Notes: generated from the letters alone by a model not told the origin. Numbered from the stretch's first letter, positions 37,401-46,034 are shown. The stretch: 64,000 nt of DNA from Virgibacillus sp. MSJ-26 (GCF_018918075.1 NZ_JAHLPW010000003.1:340595-404594); one strand, 5' to 3'. A program made the numbers and translations.

Positions 37401-38859
37401 CGAGCTCACGCTCTTTAATTATCTCGTATATTGAAGTTAAAAGTTGATCACGTGTTTGTTCATTGTAAATAAAACCTTTTGCATAAGTATGTGGTAACTG
37501 AAATTGCGGTAACCACTTCATCCATTCCCAAGACTTATATTCTTCCTCATCAAAGATAGCCACCATACGGATATCATGATAACTTTGTGAAAAGCTAAGT
37601 TGGCCAACAATTTGCTGGATTTCTTTTTTTACAATGCTATCCTTCCCGATCATCCCCATGGCTCCTTCAGCCAAGTCAATAACGAGCGGAGCATTTTTAA
37701 CCGTTTCATAATGGTTAACAAGTTCCTCAGATTTTTCAAATAAATCATCAATTTCTTGATTGGATGTATCCGATCGTTGAGCTGACATTTCATAGCTTGC
37801 AGGAATCGAAGCCCTTCCCACTCGGAAATGAAGGAAGTCGTGACTCGCCAACGTACGTTCCCATATCCGGTCGCTAATTTCCCCCGTTAAATATTTAATC
37901 TTTTCAAAAGAAGGTAAATGAAAATATAATACTTCACGCTGTTTTTCGGACAACTTGTGAAGTTCTCCTCTTTTCTGTTCCAAGTATCTAGTATAAAGGC
38001 GAATGCGTTTTTCTTTTTTCTCACGTTGTTTTTTCTTTTCTCTAAAATACTGAAACGTAGATGTCACTAGAGTCGTTGTAAACATCGTGATAGAGATTAA
38101 AATAAATATCCCGCGTGGACGTACCATAGCTACAACACCCATTACGATTAACATCATCAGAGGTGGCGTAATAATCATCCATAATCCTTTTTGATCATTA
38201 TCGCGTTCTTCGGATGGAAAGGAGAAATCCACTTTATCCTCTGGTAGATCATAAATCATTCTTGGTGTACGTCTATAATTAGGGTATTTACGTTTCATCA
38301 CGGTTGTTGGCTTTTTTAACGAAGGTAAATCAAAAGTTAAATTCTGTTTCGATTTTACTTTTAATGCATCATGATTCTCTAAAATCAGAAAGAAACTTGA
38401 ACAAAATAAAGTATCCCCAATTGCAAGCTCTGAACGTTCCATTATTTTTATACCGTTGATATAAACATCTGCAGTTAACGGTTGAATGAGCCATTGACCC
38501 TGATGATGAATCATTGAAAATACTTTTTTCTGGTCATTTGGAAATAAGATTTCAATTTGATTACCAATATAATACATATTTTCTTCATATGTTTGTGATT
38601 CATATTGAATATAGATGCTTTGGTCGCGACATTTTAATGCGAGTTGGTTTCCATCTGTCAATGTACCAACTAATTCATCAGCCTGATAGACATTGACCTC
38701 ATTTGATTCATCAGACTTAACTAATGTTACATGTGGTTCAACTTTAAATGTCTGGACAGTCACAGTGTGGTGAAGCTCATTACCTAATGTTATTACTTTT
38801 TCTTCCTCTACCATTATTGATTGATGGGTTTTGTCATAAAAGAACCATATCTGGCTCAT
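34429..38859 (-). CDS. essC: Type VII secretion ATPase EssC (YukBA)
   Basis: A 1476-residue FtsK/SpoIIIE-type motor of the secretion system. The N-terminus carries FHA-like domains, two membrane segments lie near residues 230-270, and three ATPase domains follow, with Walker A motifs GTTGSGKS (about 667), GTSGYGKST (about 995) and GDAQKGKT (about 1276). The first also has a clear LFLISDEF Walker B. Length and single-chain form match staphylococcal EssC and fused YukBA. Ribosome site GGAGG at seven bases; 86 bases after essB. Confidence 0.96.
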   Translation of the reverse strand: MSQIWFFYDKTHQSIMVEEEKVITLGNELHHTVTVQTFKVEPHVTLVKSDESNEVNVYQADELVGTLTDGNQLALKCRDQSIYIQYESQTYEENMYYIGNQIEILFPNDQKKVFSMIHHQGQWLIQPLTADVYINGIKIMERSELAIGDTLFCSSFFLILENHDALKVKSKQNLTFDLPSLKKPTTVMKRKYPNYRRTPRMIYDLPEDKVDFSFPSEERDNDQKGLWMIITPPLMMLIVMGVVAMVRPRGIFILISITMFTTTLVTSTFQYFREKKKQREKKEKRIRLYTRYLEQKRGELHKLSEKQREVLYFHLPSFEKIKYLTGEISDRIWERTLASHDFLHFRVGRASIPASYEMSAQRSDTSNQEIDDLFEKSEELVNHYETVKNAPLVIDLAEGAMGMIGKDSIVKKEIQQIVGQLSFSQSYHDIRMVAIFDEEEYKSWEWMKWLPQFQLPHTYAKGFIYNEQTRDQLLTSIYEIIKERELDEERDKKIFTPHFIFIVTNRQLISEHAILEYLEGEHDNLGISIIFAADTKESLTENIHTLVRYIDETQGDILIQQQKAAHIPFKLDEHGHENNERFARTLLSLNHQLGMSHSIPEKVTFLDMFNTDEAEKVGVKEKWRENQSSKSLAVPVGLKGKDDYVYLNLHEKAHGPHGLLAGTTGSGKSEFLQSYILSLAVHFHPYEVAFLLIDYKGGGMAQPFKNMPHLLGTITNIEGSENFSKRALASIKSELKRRQRLFDEYEVNHINDYTDLYKEGEAELPLPHLFLISDEFAELKSEEPEFIRELVSAARIGRSLGVHLILATQKPGGIIDEQIWSNSRFKVALKVQDEGDSKEILKNGDAARITVTGRGYLQVGNNEVYELFQSAWSGAPYTKEAIGAEDEVALVTDLGLVPLSEVSAEENEGKKDKKTEIDAVVEEIERVQHELNIEKLQSPWLPPLPERLVMSDDDIGEPNHYYIGLIDEPEKQSQTPYSYEAVEDGNIGIFGTSGYGKSTTLLTFLLNFASVNSPEEFQFYIFDFGNGALLPLQQLPHTGDYFRSDDRRKIEKFLDFINHEMDKRKELFRQYEVSNIQMYNTISEDKLPLMFLTIDNFDLVKEEMTDYENKFTQIARDGQSLGIYTMLTATRTNAVKHALMSNLKTKIAHYFMDRMEKHSIVGRTEYETEAVAGRVYIKTDSAYLAQIYLPVEGESDVEVLENLKGKVQELIEKYRDSKKPIAIPMLPRKLSLLTYRNNYTVEESATLTAIGLDEDSVQPVYIDWKRHNHCLIVGDAQKGKTNMLKLMIDQMQTKAKATIGLFDSVNHSLADYADDDEIIYMETKEHIETWIQIVEQEFARREEIYREALQERKANELEFDPYLLMVDGMGNFQQSLDSKLQTKLSTLVKNYSHLGFRMIITGMANEFSKGFDAFTNEVKQIKHAVLLMKKTDQNFIQLPYTRNEPEIKAGFGYYIEVGKATKIQIPLYDVERVTSV

Positions 38860-38945
38860 CTTGTCACCTCCTAAATAACACTCGGTTAACTCCCAAACTT
38901 TCGTTATTTCATATAACTAAGTTACGCTCAACCTTCATTGATTTT

Positions 38946-40259
38946 TTATTTATCTTTATCTTTCTTTGATTCATCTTTCTCCACAGTATCTTCTTTATCA
39001 TCTTCGTTGTCTTCTTGTTCAGATGAATCCATATCCGATGATTCTTCTATTTTATTATCTTGTTTTTGATTTTCTTCCTCTTCAGCCTCCTTTTTTTCTT
39101 CTTCCATTTCTTGCTGATACTCGTCAATTTCACGCTGAATTTCTTTTAATTCATCTTCTCGTTCGGAACCACTTAAACTTTGATCTGTTTTAACATCTTC
39201 ACGTAATTTCAACAATCCATAAATGATTAAGTCCCGATCTTCTAAAAGCCTTGCTGTATCTACAGCTTCCTGGTAATTACCACGACCAATATCAATCCAA
39301 TATAAGAAATATTTCCGGTCTGCTTGCAAGGTAATAGTATTTTGGATATTTTCCCTTTGTTCTTCACTCAATGATTCACTAACTATGTAAGATGAGGCCA
39401 ATTCATACTGAACAACTCGTGGCATCTTTTCATGGTTAAATTTACTTAATGTATCGACAACAGAACTATATTCATCCTGTAGAAAATGTCGATTACTTTC
39501 AACGTATGCATCACTCTCCGGAATTTTAAAAAATAGAGCAAACACACTATAGGTCATCGCCGGAATTAATAGTACCGTCAAAATCCATATCATATATCGA
39601 CGAACTTTCCATTTACTCTCCGGGATATGAATCACCGTTTTTTCATAAGCATCGTCTTTTTGAATGTTTTCTTTAATAATATCGATTATTTCTTCATAAG
39701 ATTCTGAATGCATAATTGCTTTTGCAACATCTGGTAAATCCATTGTTTCATAGTGTGCTAGATACGTTGCAAAATCATGTTTGTTATCTGCTATAACAGC
39801 TATAATCGCCTTTGTCTCTTTCCATAGTCTTTCTTCATTATCTTCATACGGCGGTATACTTTCGCTTATTCCGTAATGTAAAAAATGAGGAACAAGACCT
39901 TGATCAAATAAAATGTTTTCAGGACTTACAATAAGCTTAGCCCTTTCAATAGAGTGACTACGTATCGCGCGGATAACGTTATAAGCAAATTGCCATTTAG
40001 CTCTTATGCTATTTTTATAGATATTTTCAAATCGTGCATATGACTTTGGCGGATGATAAGTTATAATGACTTGGTCCTCTGTAAGTGTAAATTCTTTATT
40101 GAATTCAGGGTTAATAGTTTTTAAAAGATGTATTTCCAATTCATCTGACAACTTTACTTTCGCACGTTGGAATACAAATTCGATTTTATCGGAATCATAT
40201 GTAATTTTTGTATCCAGTTTATTTTCTAAATAAGATCGGCTTTTTTCGTCCTGTGGCAC
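38946..40259 (-). CDS. essB: Type VII secretion protein EssB (YukC)
   Basis: A 437-residue membrane protein: cytosolic pseudokinase-like domain (residues ~1-210), one membrane segment (YMIWILTVLLIPAMTYSVFA, about 223-245), an extracellular helical domain, and a very acidic tail (E/D/K-rich, last ~60 residues). It starts at GTG 40259 with GGAGG seven bases upstream. The long acidic tail is common in salt-adapted relatives. EssB links the ATPase to the rest of the machine. Confidence 0.93.
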   Translation of the reverse strand: MPQDEKSRSYLENKLDTKITYDSDKIEFVFQRAKVKLSDELEIHLLKTINPEFNKEFTLTEDQVIITYHPPKSYARFENIYKNSIRAKWQFAYNVIRAIRSHSIERAKLIVSPENILFDQGLVPHFLHYGISESIPPYEDNEERLWKETKAIIAVIADNKHDFATYLAHYETMDLPDVAKAIMHSESYEEIIDIIKENIQKDDAYEKTVIHIPESKWKVRRYMIWILTVLLIPAMTYSVFALFFKIPESDAYVESNRHFLQDEYSSVVDTLSKFNHEKMPRVVQYELASSYIVSESLSEEQRENIQNTITLQADRKYFLYWIDIGRGNYQEAVDTARLLEDRDLIIYGLLKLREDVKTDQSLSGSEREDELKEIQREIDEYQQEMEEEKKEAEEEENQKQDNKIEESSDMDSSEQEDNEDDKEDTVEKDESKKDKDK

Positions 40260-40318
40260 TCATATTCCTCCCCCTACAACGGACCTCTCTCTGATTGTCA
40301 CTTAACATCAAATGTCTA

Positions 40319-40558
40319 TTATAATATTTCTAGACGATCCCCTGTTGTGATTCCACACTCTTCAAGACTGAGCGATCCCGCAAAGGTCCTATCTTTATTT
40401 TGAATTCTAACCCAATAACCTTCTCGTGGATTAATCGATAAATTTGTTGTTTGCCAAGCAATATCAATTAACTTTTTGATGGAGTGCTGATTCGATAATC
40501 TTAACTCGATTGGAGACTGCTTGTATTGTTTTAAATCAACCGTAACATTGATATACAT
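40319..40558 (-). CDS. esaB: Type VII secretion ubiquitin-like protein EsaB (YukD)
   Basis: A 79-residue small cytosolic protein with a ubiquitin-like beta-grasp pattern, ending in the expected GDRLEIL strand. Its size and position between esxA and essB match YukD/EsaB, a regulator or assembly factor of the secretion system. Confidence 0.92.
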   Translation of the reverse strand: MYINVTVDLKQYKQSPIELRLSNQHSIKKLIDIAWQTTNLSINPREGYWVRIQNKDRTFAGSLSLEECGITTGDRLEIL

Positions 40559-40632
40559 CGTAACATTCGCCTCGCTCGTATTTTTCTCCCCCGACCATTA
40601 TCATAGTCTAATATACTCATGCTGATAGAATG

Positions 40633-40667
40633 AAAAAGTGCCGACACGTAAATTTGCGGCACTTTTT
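40633..40667 (-). terminator. Hairpin with T-run between esxA and esaB
   Basis: On the minus strand AAAAAGTGCCG pairs with CGGCACTTTTT and a T-run follows. It is placed right after esxA and before esaB, so most transcripts could stop after esxA with read-through supplying the machine genes. Confidence 0.85.
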
Positions 40668-40691
40668 TTATCATTTAGTATTAAAGATGTA

Positions 40692-40985
40692 TTATCCGCG
40701 AATCTGACTAGCAATATTTGCATCTGTATCTCTAAGTGTGTTAGCACTTGAAGAAAGTTGACGGCTAATATCTTCCAATAGTACTTGCATGTTCTGGAAT
40801 GATGGTTCAAGTTCTTCATATTGTGTAGCAAAAGCTTCCGCTGCTCCACCTTCCCATGCTTCTGTTAGTTGGCCAATGAGCCCTCTCAAACGAGTTACCA
40901 TTTCTCCTACCTGCCCGCTCTCATCAGCATATCTTCCCGCAAACTCTTCTAGTTCCTCTGGATTCAAACGAATGTTTCCTGACAT
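40692..40985 (-). CDS. esxA: WXG100 family substrate EsxA (YukE)
   Basis: A 97-residue WXG100 protein, the small helical-hairpin substrate of the type VII machine. The WEGG motif lies in the turn (LTEAWEGGAAEAF). ATG 40985 follows GGAGG with nine bases between; the longer frame from 41003 lacks a site. First gene of the esx operon, followed by a terminator-like hairpin that may allow its excess over the machine components. Confidence 0.94.
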   Translation of the reverse strand: MSGNIRLNPEELEEFAGRYADESGQVGEMVTRLRGLIGQLTEAWEGGAAEAFATQYEELEPSFQNMQVLLEDISRQLSSSANTLRDTDANIASQIRG

Positions 40986-41003
40986 AATCAATAACCTCCA
41001 CAT

Positions 41004-41326
41004 AGTAAAATATTATATTCTTACGTTTAAGTATAAAAGAAGATTATTCCAAAGGCTATACTACTTTAGTACATTTTTTAAATTGAATATTTAGAACTAC
41101 ATAATAACCCAATAAACAATATAATCATTTACACACGTACTTTAAGACTAGTGCTTTGTGCCCTACTATTGAAGTGCTTCTCATTTTCGTACTTAAATAA
41201 TGGTCCTTATGTATATCATATCTAAAATATGTATAATGCCGACAAGATAAAAAAGCTGTCCCTCCACCATTAGATGGGATGAACAGCCATAAATAATCTA
41301 TTTAAGTTTTATCAAGTCAATTATAA
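41004..41326. other. 323-base gap between YkvI-like gene and type VII operon
   Basis: AT-rich noncoding stretch. It holds the terminator of the YkvI-like gene's neighbour side (listed separately) and must hold the esxA promoter, but I could not fix a convincing -35/-10 pair. No ORF with a ribosome site was seen. Confidence 0.4.
41251..41287 (-). terminator. Terminator of the YkvI-like transporter gene
   Basis: GCTGT/ACAGC with inner CCAT/ATGG pairing forms a stem; on the minus strand it is followed by TTTTTTAT. About 40 bases past the stop at 41327. Confidence 0.75.
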
Positions 41327-42391
41327 TTACTGAATCCCTTTCTTTTCATACCGTGCCAACTTAAATGGAGCATAAATAAGAACTCCAATCAAAACTAATC
41401 CGAGAGTACCGATTAGCGGGTAGAAGAATGAAACCAGACCAGTAAATCCTGCAAAGCTCGCTATAAAGCCTACAATTAAAGTTACTACAACGAATATATT
41501 TGCCTTTGGAGTGTTCATCACCATAAATCGAGCTGTAAAAGCATAAAACATACTTACTGCTGTATTAAAAATCATCCCGAACAAGACAAATGTCATTACA
41601 AATGATAGCACAGGGGAAATGAGATCGACAATTTTAAGCATCGGTAGTTCATAAGCACCAACAACATCAATTTTTGAAAAAATAGCTAAATGACTGATTA
41701 TAATCATAATTCCAAGCCCTAGTCCACCAACGAGGCCCCCACGTGCTGCTGCTTTTGGATTTTTTTCAGCTCCACCCATCACCAGTGACATCGCTGCTCC
41801 TACAGCAGTGTTGAATGAAACATAATTTACAGCTGAGAAAAACCAATTAGATAGAGCTGATTCATGCTCTAAAGCGATCGGTTCTAACTTTTCAAATGAC
41901 AAGTCCATAGTGAATAAACTATAAAGACCAGCCAAAATTATAAATAAAATTAAGAACGGTGTAATACTCCCAATAATAGAAATAACTTTTTGGACGTTAA
42001 GCATGACAACAATGGCAACTAAGACGACCATCAAGAGGCTTCCAACGAAAGCGGATAAGCCAAATTGCTGATTAAGTAGTGACCCTGCACCGGCCAACAT
42101 GACGACGCCAACCCCAAATAATGTAAATATAATAATATAGTCGATGATCGTTCCAAAGACTTTTCCACTAATATCAAAAAAGGCGTCTTTATGATTTGTC
42201 GTTTTTAAACGGCTCCCCACACTTACAAGGGTCATCCCTACATAAGCGAATAAAGCCGTCGACACGATTGCACCAAATATACCTAAGTAACCGAAACTAG
42301 TAAAATACTGTAAAATTTCTTGACCTGAAGCAAATCCTGCTCCAACAATAATCCCAATAAAAGCGCTTCCAATCTTCAATACTTTTAACAT
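41327..42391 (-). CDS. YkvI-like membrane transporter of the LeuT-type fold
   Basis: A 354-residue protein with about ten membrane segments. The opening GSAFIGIIVGAGFASGQEILQYF, with glycines breaking the first helix, is characteristic of the YkvI family, remote relatives of amino-acid transporters. It probably moves an amino or imino acid. It lies 180 bases downstream of the FAD dehydrogenase beta subunit on the same strand but behind a terminator, so co-regulation with that locus is an inference. Confidence 0.8.
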   Translation of the reverse strand: MLKVLKIGSAFIGIIVGAGFASGQEILQYFTSFGYLGIFGAIVSTALFAYVGMTLVSVGSRLKTTNHKDAFFDISGKVFGTIIDYIIIFTLFGVGVVMLAGAGSLLNQQFGLSAFVGSLLMVVLVAIVVMLNVQKVISIIGSITPFLILFIILAGLYSLFTMDLSFEKLEPIALEHESALSNWFFSAVNYVSFNTAVGAAMSLVMGGAEKNPKAAARGGLVGGLGLGIMIIISHLAIFSKIDVVGAYELPMLKIVDLISPVLSFVMTFVLFGMIFNTAVSMFYAFTARFMVMNTPKANIFVVVTLIVGFIASFAGFTGLVSFFYPLIGTLGLVLIGVLIYAPFKLARYEKKGIQ

Positions 42392-42501
42392 GTTGTCCTC
42401 CTGATGTCATTAACTAAAAATTAATATGTATTGATAGTTATAAAGTTTAATATTATTAACAGTAAACTATCTGAAAAATTACGTCAATTATTTTAACAAA
42501 A

Positions 42502-42532
42502 AAGCTATCAATCTTTTAAAAGATGATAGCTT
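42502..42532 (-). terminator. Terminator of the dehydrogenase beta-subunit gene
   Basis: AAGCTATCA (42502-42510) is inverted at TGATAGCTT (42524-42532) and followed on the minus strand by TTTTTT. It separates the beta subunit from the YkvI-like gene. Confidence 0.85.
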
Positions 42533-42571
42533 ATTATACATCTATTGAATTAAATAGTCACTTCTCAATCA

Positions 42572-43747
42572 TTAAGCGGTTGGAACTTTTTTAAAACGGT
42601 CATAGCGTAGTGGTTCAACTGGAATAGTTGTTTCTTTTTCTAAAATTAATTCTTCGATAAGTTTTCCGGTAATCGTCGCTAAGCTAATTCCATCCCCTTC
42701 ATGACCAGCTGCAATATAGAAGCCAGGCACGTCTTCAACTTCAGAGACAATCGGTAAGTGATCTTCCGTCCAAGGTCTCATACCTGTATACGAGCGAATA
42801 ATATTGAAATCATCCATTTTCGGAAAGAATCTTAATCCTCGTTTCGCGATTGCTTTAACGACATTTATGTTAATGCTTCCGTCATATCCGACAAATTCAC
42901 GGCTACTTCCAAGGAGGAAGTTCTGACTTTCAGTAGGCTCAAGGACAAGGGCAACACCGTGCTTTTGGGTTAATGGATCAGCAATTCTTTCACGTTCAAA
43001 CTTATTCATTAAATAACCGAATTCCATGACATTACGCATCATGACTGGTTCTGAGCGAGAGCCAACGATGATATGGCCTTTTCTAGGGACGATGGGAATA
43101 TTTATGCCGAGCATTTCTCCGATGAACGGCGCCCAAATCCCCGCAGCATTTACTACTTTTTTAGCTGTCACTTTTCCGGCTGTCGTATCTATAATAAAGT
43201 CTTTCTTTTTAGTAATATTCGTCACTTCAGCATGGGTTTTCAATTTTAAACCATATTTTCTTGCACGTTCGACTAAAGAGTAACAGAAGAGATATGGGTT
43301 GATTAAAGAATCTGTTTCACACTCTAAGCCTCCTGGGATATCGTCAGCAAAAAATGGGGATTCTTGACGTATATCTTCACGGTCCAAGACGTTAAATTTT
43401 AAACCAGCATCTTTTTGAATTTTCACCCAATCTTCAGCTGCTTCCATTTCAGCATCATTATCACAAACTAGAATACTACCTAATTCCCTATATTCAAAAG
43501 GCAATTCAAGATCTTTATTTAACTCTATGGTGAGTTCCTGGCTTGCCAGCGACATTTGACTATCAAATCCTGGGTCTTTATCAACAATCGTTACGTTCCC
43601 GTCACACCGTGAAGACGTTCCACTCGCAATATCGTTTTTCTCAATTAGCATGCAATCAAGCCCGGATTTAGAAGCATAGTAAGCGATTGCAGAGCCCATA
43701 ATACCTCCCCCGATAATCGCTACATCTGTGTGGTTTGCTTTTTTCAT
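42572..43747 (-). CDS. FAD-dependent amine/imino-acid dehydrogenase, beta (catalytic) subunit
   Basis: A 391-residue DAO-fold FAD enzyme. The dinucleotide motif IIGGGIMGSAIAYYASKSG opens it, KKVVNAAGIWA is the mid-protein FAD motif, and RSYTGMRPWTEDHLPIV with AAGHEGDGISLA closes the FAD site. It resembles HcnC, sarcosine/D-hydroxyproline dehydrogenase beta and archaeal dye-linked proline dehydrogenase beta subunits, which oxidise a secondary amine or imino acid. Its partners BFD, 2Fe-2S and alpha lie divergently upstream. Substrate probably proline, hydroxyproline, sarcosine or similar. Confidence 0.82.
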   Translation of the reverse strand: MKKANHTDVAIIGGGIMGSAIAYYASKSGLDCMLIEKNDIASGTSSRCDGNVTIVDKDPGFDSQMSLASQELTIELNKDLELPFEYRELGSILVCDNDAEMEAAEDWVKIQKDAGLKFNVLDREDIRQESPFFADDIPGGLECETDSLINPYLFCYSLVERARKYGLKLKTHAEVTNITKKKDFIIDTTAGKVTAKKVVNAAGIWAPFIGEMLGINIPIVPRKGHIIVGSRSEPVMMRNVMEFGYLMNKFERERIADPLTQKHGVALVLEPTESQNFLLGSSREFVGYDGSININVVKAIAKRGLRFFPKMDDFNIIRSYTGMRPWTEDHLPIVSEVEDVPGFYIAAGHEGDGISLATITGKLIEELILEKETTIPVEPLRYDRFKKVPTA

Positions 43748-43900
43748 TATTTATTCCTCCCCTTGCCCTATGTTTACTAGACTATCAATTTTCGTTAAAT
43801 ACAAGTAAATAAATCATTATTTTTTATGCAAAAATTCATATCTATTGTATCATATATGTTAGAATAGCATTAAATAACATGCAACCACTATCTGATTAAT

Positions 43901-43914
43901 TGTAAGCATTTACA
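43901..43914 (+). promoter_or_regulatory. cre-like site (CcpA) in front of the dehydrogenase operon
   Basis: TGTAAGCATTTACA matches the Bacillus catabolite responsive element TGWAARCGYTWNCW at 13 of 14 positions. It lies in the divergent gap, about 33 bases before the BFD gene start, and would let CcpA repress the operon when a preferred carbon source is present. Confidence 0.6.
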
Positions 43915-43946
43915 TATTTTTTTATACACAAAGGAGGAAGCGCGCT

Positions 43947-44225
43947 ATGGATGACAAAATGATCATCTGCAGATGTGAAGAAGTTTCATTAAAAGATATT
44001 AAAGATACAGCTTGCAAATACGAACAATCTGCTAGAGAAATAAAACTGCGTACTAGAGCAGGTATGGGATATTGTGGCGGAAGAACGTGCAGACCAGCTG
44101 TTGATGCCGTATTAGAAGAAATAACTGGAGAAACGCCGGATGACAATATTCCGTTAAAGGTTCAACCTCCCGTGCGCCCTGTTTCGCTTACAAAACTGAA
44201 GGAGGGTGTCGATTATGAAGAATAA
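43947..44225 (+). CDS. BFD-like [2Fe-2S] protein
   Basis: A 92-residue bacterioferritin-associated-ferredoxin-like domain. Four cluster cysteines are visible: CRC near residue 9 (MIICRCEEV) and CGGRTC near 47. It is the small electron-transfer subunit of the dehydrogenase, a domain that is fused to the alpha subunit in some relatives but separate here. AAAGGAGG precedes the ATG. It overlaps the next gene by about 11 bases. Confidence 0.85.
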   Translation: MDDKMIICRCEEVSLKDIKDTACKYEQSAREIKLRTRAGMGYCGGRTCRPAVDAVLEEITGETPDDNIPLKVQPPVRPVSLTKLKEGVDYEE

Positions 44226-44625
44226 TAGAATTACAGATCATCCTGTCCTTGGCAAAATCGAACCACGTAATGTGATTTCTTTTACATTTGATGGAAAAAT
44301 TTACAAAGGCTATGAAGGGGACACAATTGCTTCTGCTTTACTTGCTAACGGGATCCGCAAATTACGTGTTCACGAAGAAACTGGACATCCAAGAGGCATT
44401 TACTGTAATATCGGTCACTGCTTTGAGTGCCGGGTTACAGTGAATGACGAATCAGGCATCAGAGCGTGTATGACACCAATTCAAGCAGATATGATCGTTG
44501 AAAGTGGAAAAATGGAGCCAGATCCACTTAAATCAGAAGATGGCGCTACCGATTTACCGCGCACGTATGCTGATTTTGAAAAAACATATAAACGAATGGA
44601 AAAAGAAGGTGATCCACATGTATGA
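44215..44625 (+). CDS. (2Fe-2S)-binding subunit (HcnA/LhpF-like)
   Basis: A 136-residue protein of the Fer2_4 group. The plant-type cluster cysteines appear as GIYCNIGHCFECRVTV and RACMTP, four in all. In HcnABC, sarcosine-oxidase-like and proline-dehydrogenase complexes this subunit carries electrons between flavins. ATG 44215 follows GAAGGAGGG; it overlaps BFD upstream and alpha downstream, so the three genes are translationally coupled. Confidence 0.85.
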   Translation: MKNNRITDHPVLGKIEPRNVISFTFDGKIYKGYEGDTIASALLANGIRKLRVHEETGHPRGIYCNIGHCFECRVTVNDESGIRACMTPIQADMIVESGKMEPDPLKSEDGATDLPRTYADFEKTYKRMEKEGDPHV

Positions 44626-45817
44626 TGTTGTCATCGTGGGTGCTGGCCCCGCTGGATTAGCTGCGGCTATCTCGTGCCGTGAGAATGGTTTACAAACCCT
44701 TGTATTGGATGAATTCCCTAAAATGGGTGGCCGCCTCCTTGGACAACTCCATCAAGAGCCGAATGGCGAATGGTGGAATGGCATCAAGGAAACCGATATT
44801 TTAAAAGAGAGAGCGTTTGAACTTGATACGGAAATTAGACTAGGCGTTTCCGTTTATCATATTGAAAAAATCGATAACGGCTTTACCGTTCATACACCAG
44901 ATGCGAATATTAATACTGAAAATGTTCTTATTGCGACTGGTGCAGCTGAAACGGCAGCTCCCATCCCTGGTTGGACATTACCTGGTGTCATGTCGATCGG
45001 TGCAGCGCAAGTTATGACCAATGTGCACCGGGTAAAAGTCGGTGAAAAAGGAATTGTAGTTGGTGTGAACGTTTTATCTGCAGCCATCGCTCGTGAATTA
45101 CAACTCGCGGGTATCGACCTCGAAAGCATGACTTTACCTGTACAAAATTCAGTGACAAAAGATCATGCTCATCCGCAAAAAGTTATGGACGGACTTGTCA
45201 GAATTGCCCACCTTGCACCATCTGCGTTTCTACGATTCGGAAGTAAATTTGCTAAAGGATCATCCTTGATTCGTAAAATGGCTGTGAAGTTTTACCCTAA
45301 GGGCGGCGTTAAAATGTGGGGCATGCCGATCCATGTTCGTAAAGCTATCACGAGTATTAATGGAGAAGATAAAGTTGAATCAGTTACAATATGCAATGTG
45401 ACAACAAAAGGAAAAATCATTAAGGGGACGGAAAAAACAATTGAAGTCGACTTCGTTTGTATTGCCGGTGGCTTATATCCATTAGCCGAACTTGCAGCCG
45501 TCGCCGGATGCCCGACTCAATTTGTTGAATCATTAGGAGGTCACGTACCGGTTCATAACGAAAAAATGGAAACACCACTGGACGGTCTCTATGTTGCGGG
45601 TAACATCACGGGTATTGAAAGTGCAAAAGTTGCACGTGCACAGGGAACTGTCGCAGGTCTTTCCATTGCTAAAAGGAAAACTGACAAACCAGCAAATCTT
45701 GATAAACAAATTAAAAAAGCAATGGAGAATGTTCAAAAGACTCGCGCCGAGGCTTCAATCCAATTCCATCCTGAGATTGAAGAAGGCAGGAAGACGATGT
45801 ATCAGACACAAGGCTAA
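44618..45817 (+). CDS. FAD/NAD-binding oxidoreductase, alpha subunit (HcnB-like)
   Basis: A 399-residue flavoprotein. DVVIVGAGPAGLAAAISCRENG opens it (FAD site), IATGAAETAAPIPGW follows and a second dinucleotide motif (KGIVVGVNVLSAAIAREL) is in the middle; LDGLYVAGNITGIESAKVA closes it. It resembles the alpha subunit of dye-linked proline/hydroxyproline dehydrogenases and HcnB. ATG 44618 follows AAGGTGAT and overlaps the previous stop; the longer open frame from 44498 has no ribosome site. The fused C-terminal BFD domain found in HcnB is missing because it is a separate gene here. Confidence 0.86.
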   Translation: MYDVVIVGAGPAGLAAAISCRENGLQTLVLDEFPKMGGRLLGQLHQEPNGEWWNGIKETDILKERAFELDTEIRLGVSVYHIEKIDNGFTVHTPDANINTENVLIATGAAETAAPIPGWTLPGVMSIGAAQVMTNVHRVKVGEKGIVVGVNVLSAAIARELQLAGIDLESMTLPVQNSVTKDHAHPQKVMDGLVRIAHLAPSAFLRFGSKFAKGSSLIRKMAVKFYPKGGVKMWGMPIHVRKAITSINGEDKVESVTICNVTTKGKIIKGTEKTIEVDFVCIAGGLYPLAELAAVAGCPTQFVESLGGHVPVHNEKMETPLDGLYVAGNITGIESAKVARAQGTVAGLSIAKRKTDKPANLDKQIKKAMENVQKTRAEASIQFHPEIEEGRKTMYQTQG

Positions 45818-45841
45818 GCATAAAATTAAATTGGTAACGAT

Positions 45842-45875
45842 AAATCCTTCATAAACTTTATGAAGGATTTTTTCT
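45842..45875 (+). terminator. Terminator of the dehydrogenase operon
   Basis: AAATCCTTCATAAA is inverted exactly at 45857-45870 and followed by TTTTC, 24 bases past the stop. Confidence 0.88.
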
Positions 45876-45892
45876 TAGGTTTATAAAGGGGG

Positions 45893-45924
45893 AAAAGACC
45901 TCCATTGAACTATGAAGGTCTTTT
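45893..45924. terminator. Second hairpin before glycerate kinase
   Basis: AAAAGACCT (45893-45901) and AGGTCTTTT (45916-45924) form a 9-bp stem, 110 bases beyond the stop of the glycerate kinase gene on the minus strand. Confidence 0.6.
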
Positions 45925-46034
45925 GCATATTCTTCGCCCGTCTATTTCATCTTTACAAGCAACATGTCCCAGCTGAAGAATAAAATCTGATAAGAATAGA
46001 TCTTACACTATTCTTACCAGCCTTTCCAATTCCT

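Noticed and set aside
44498..44617. N-terminal extension of the alpha subunit.
   Set aside because: It lies inside the 2Fe-2S subunit gene in another frame; the ATG at 44618 has its own site and starts the FAD motif.
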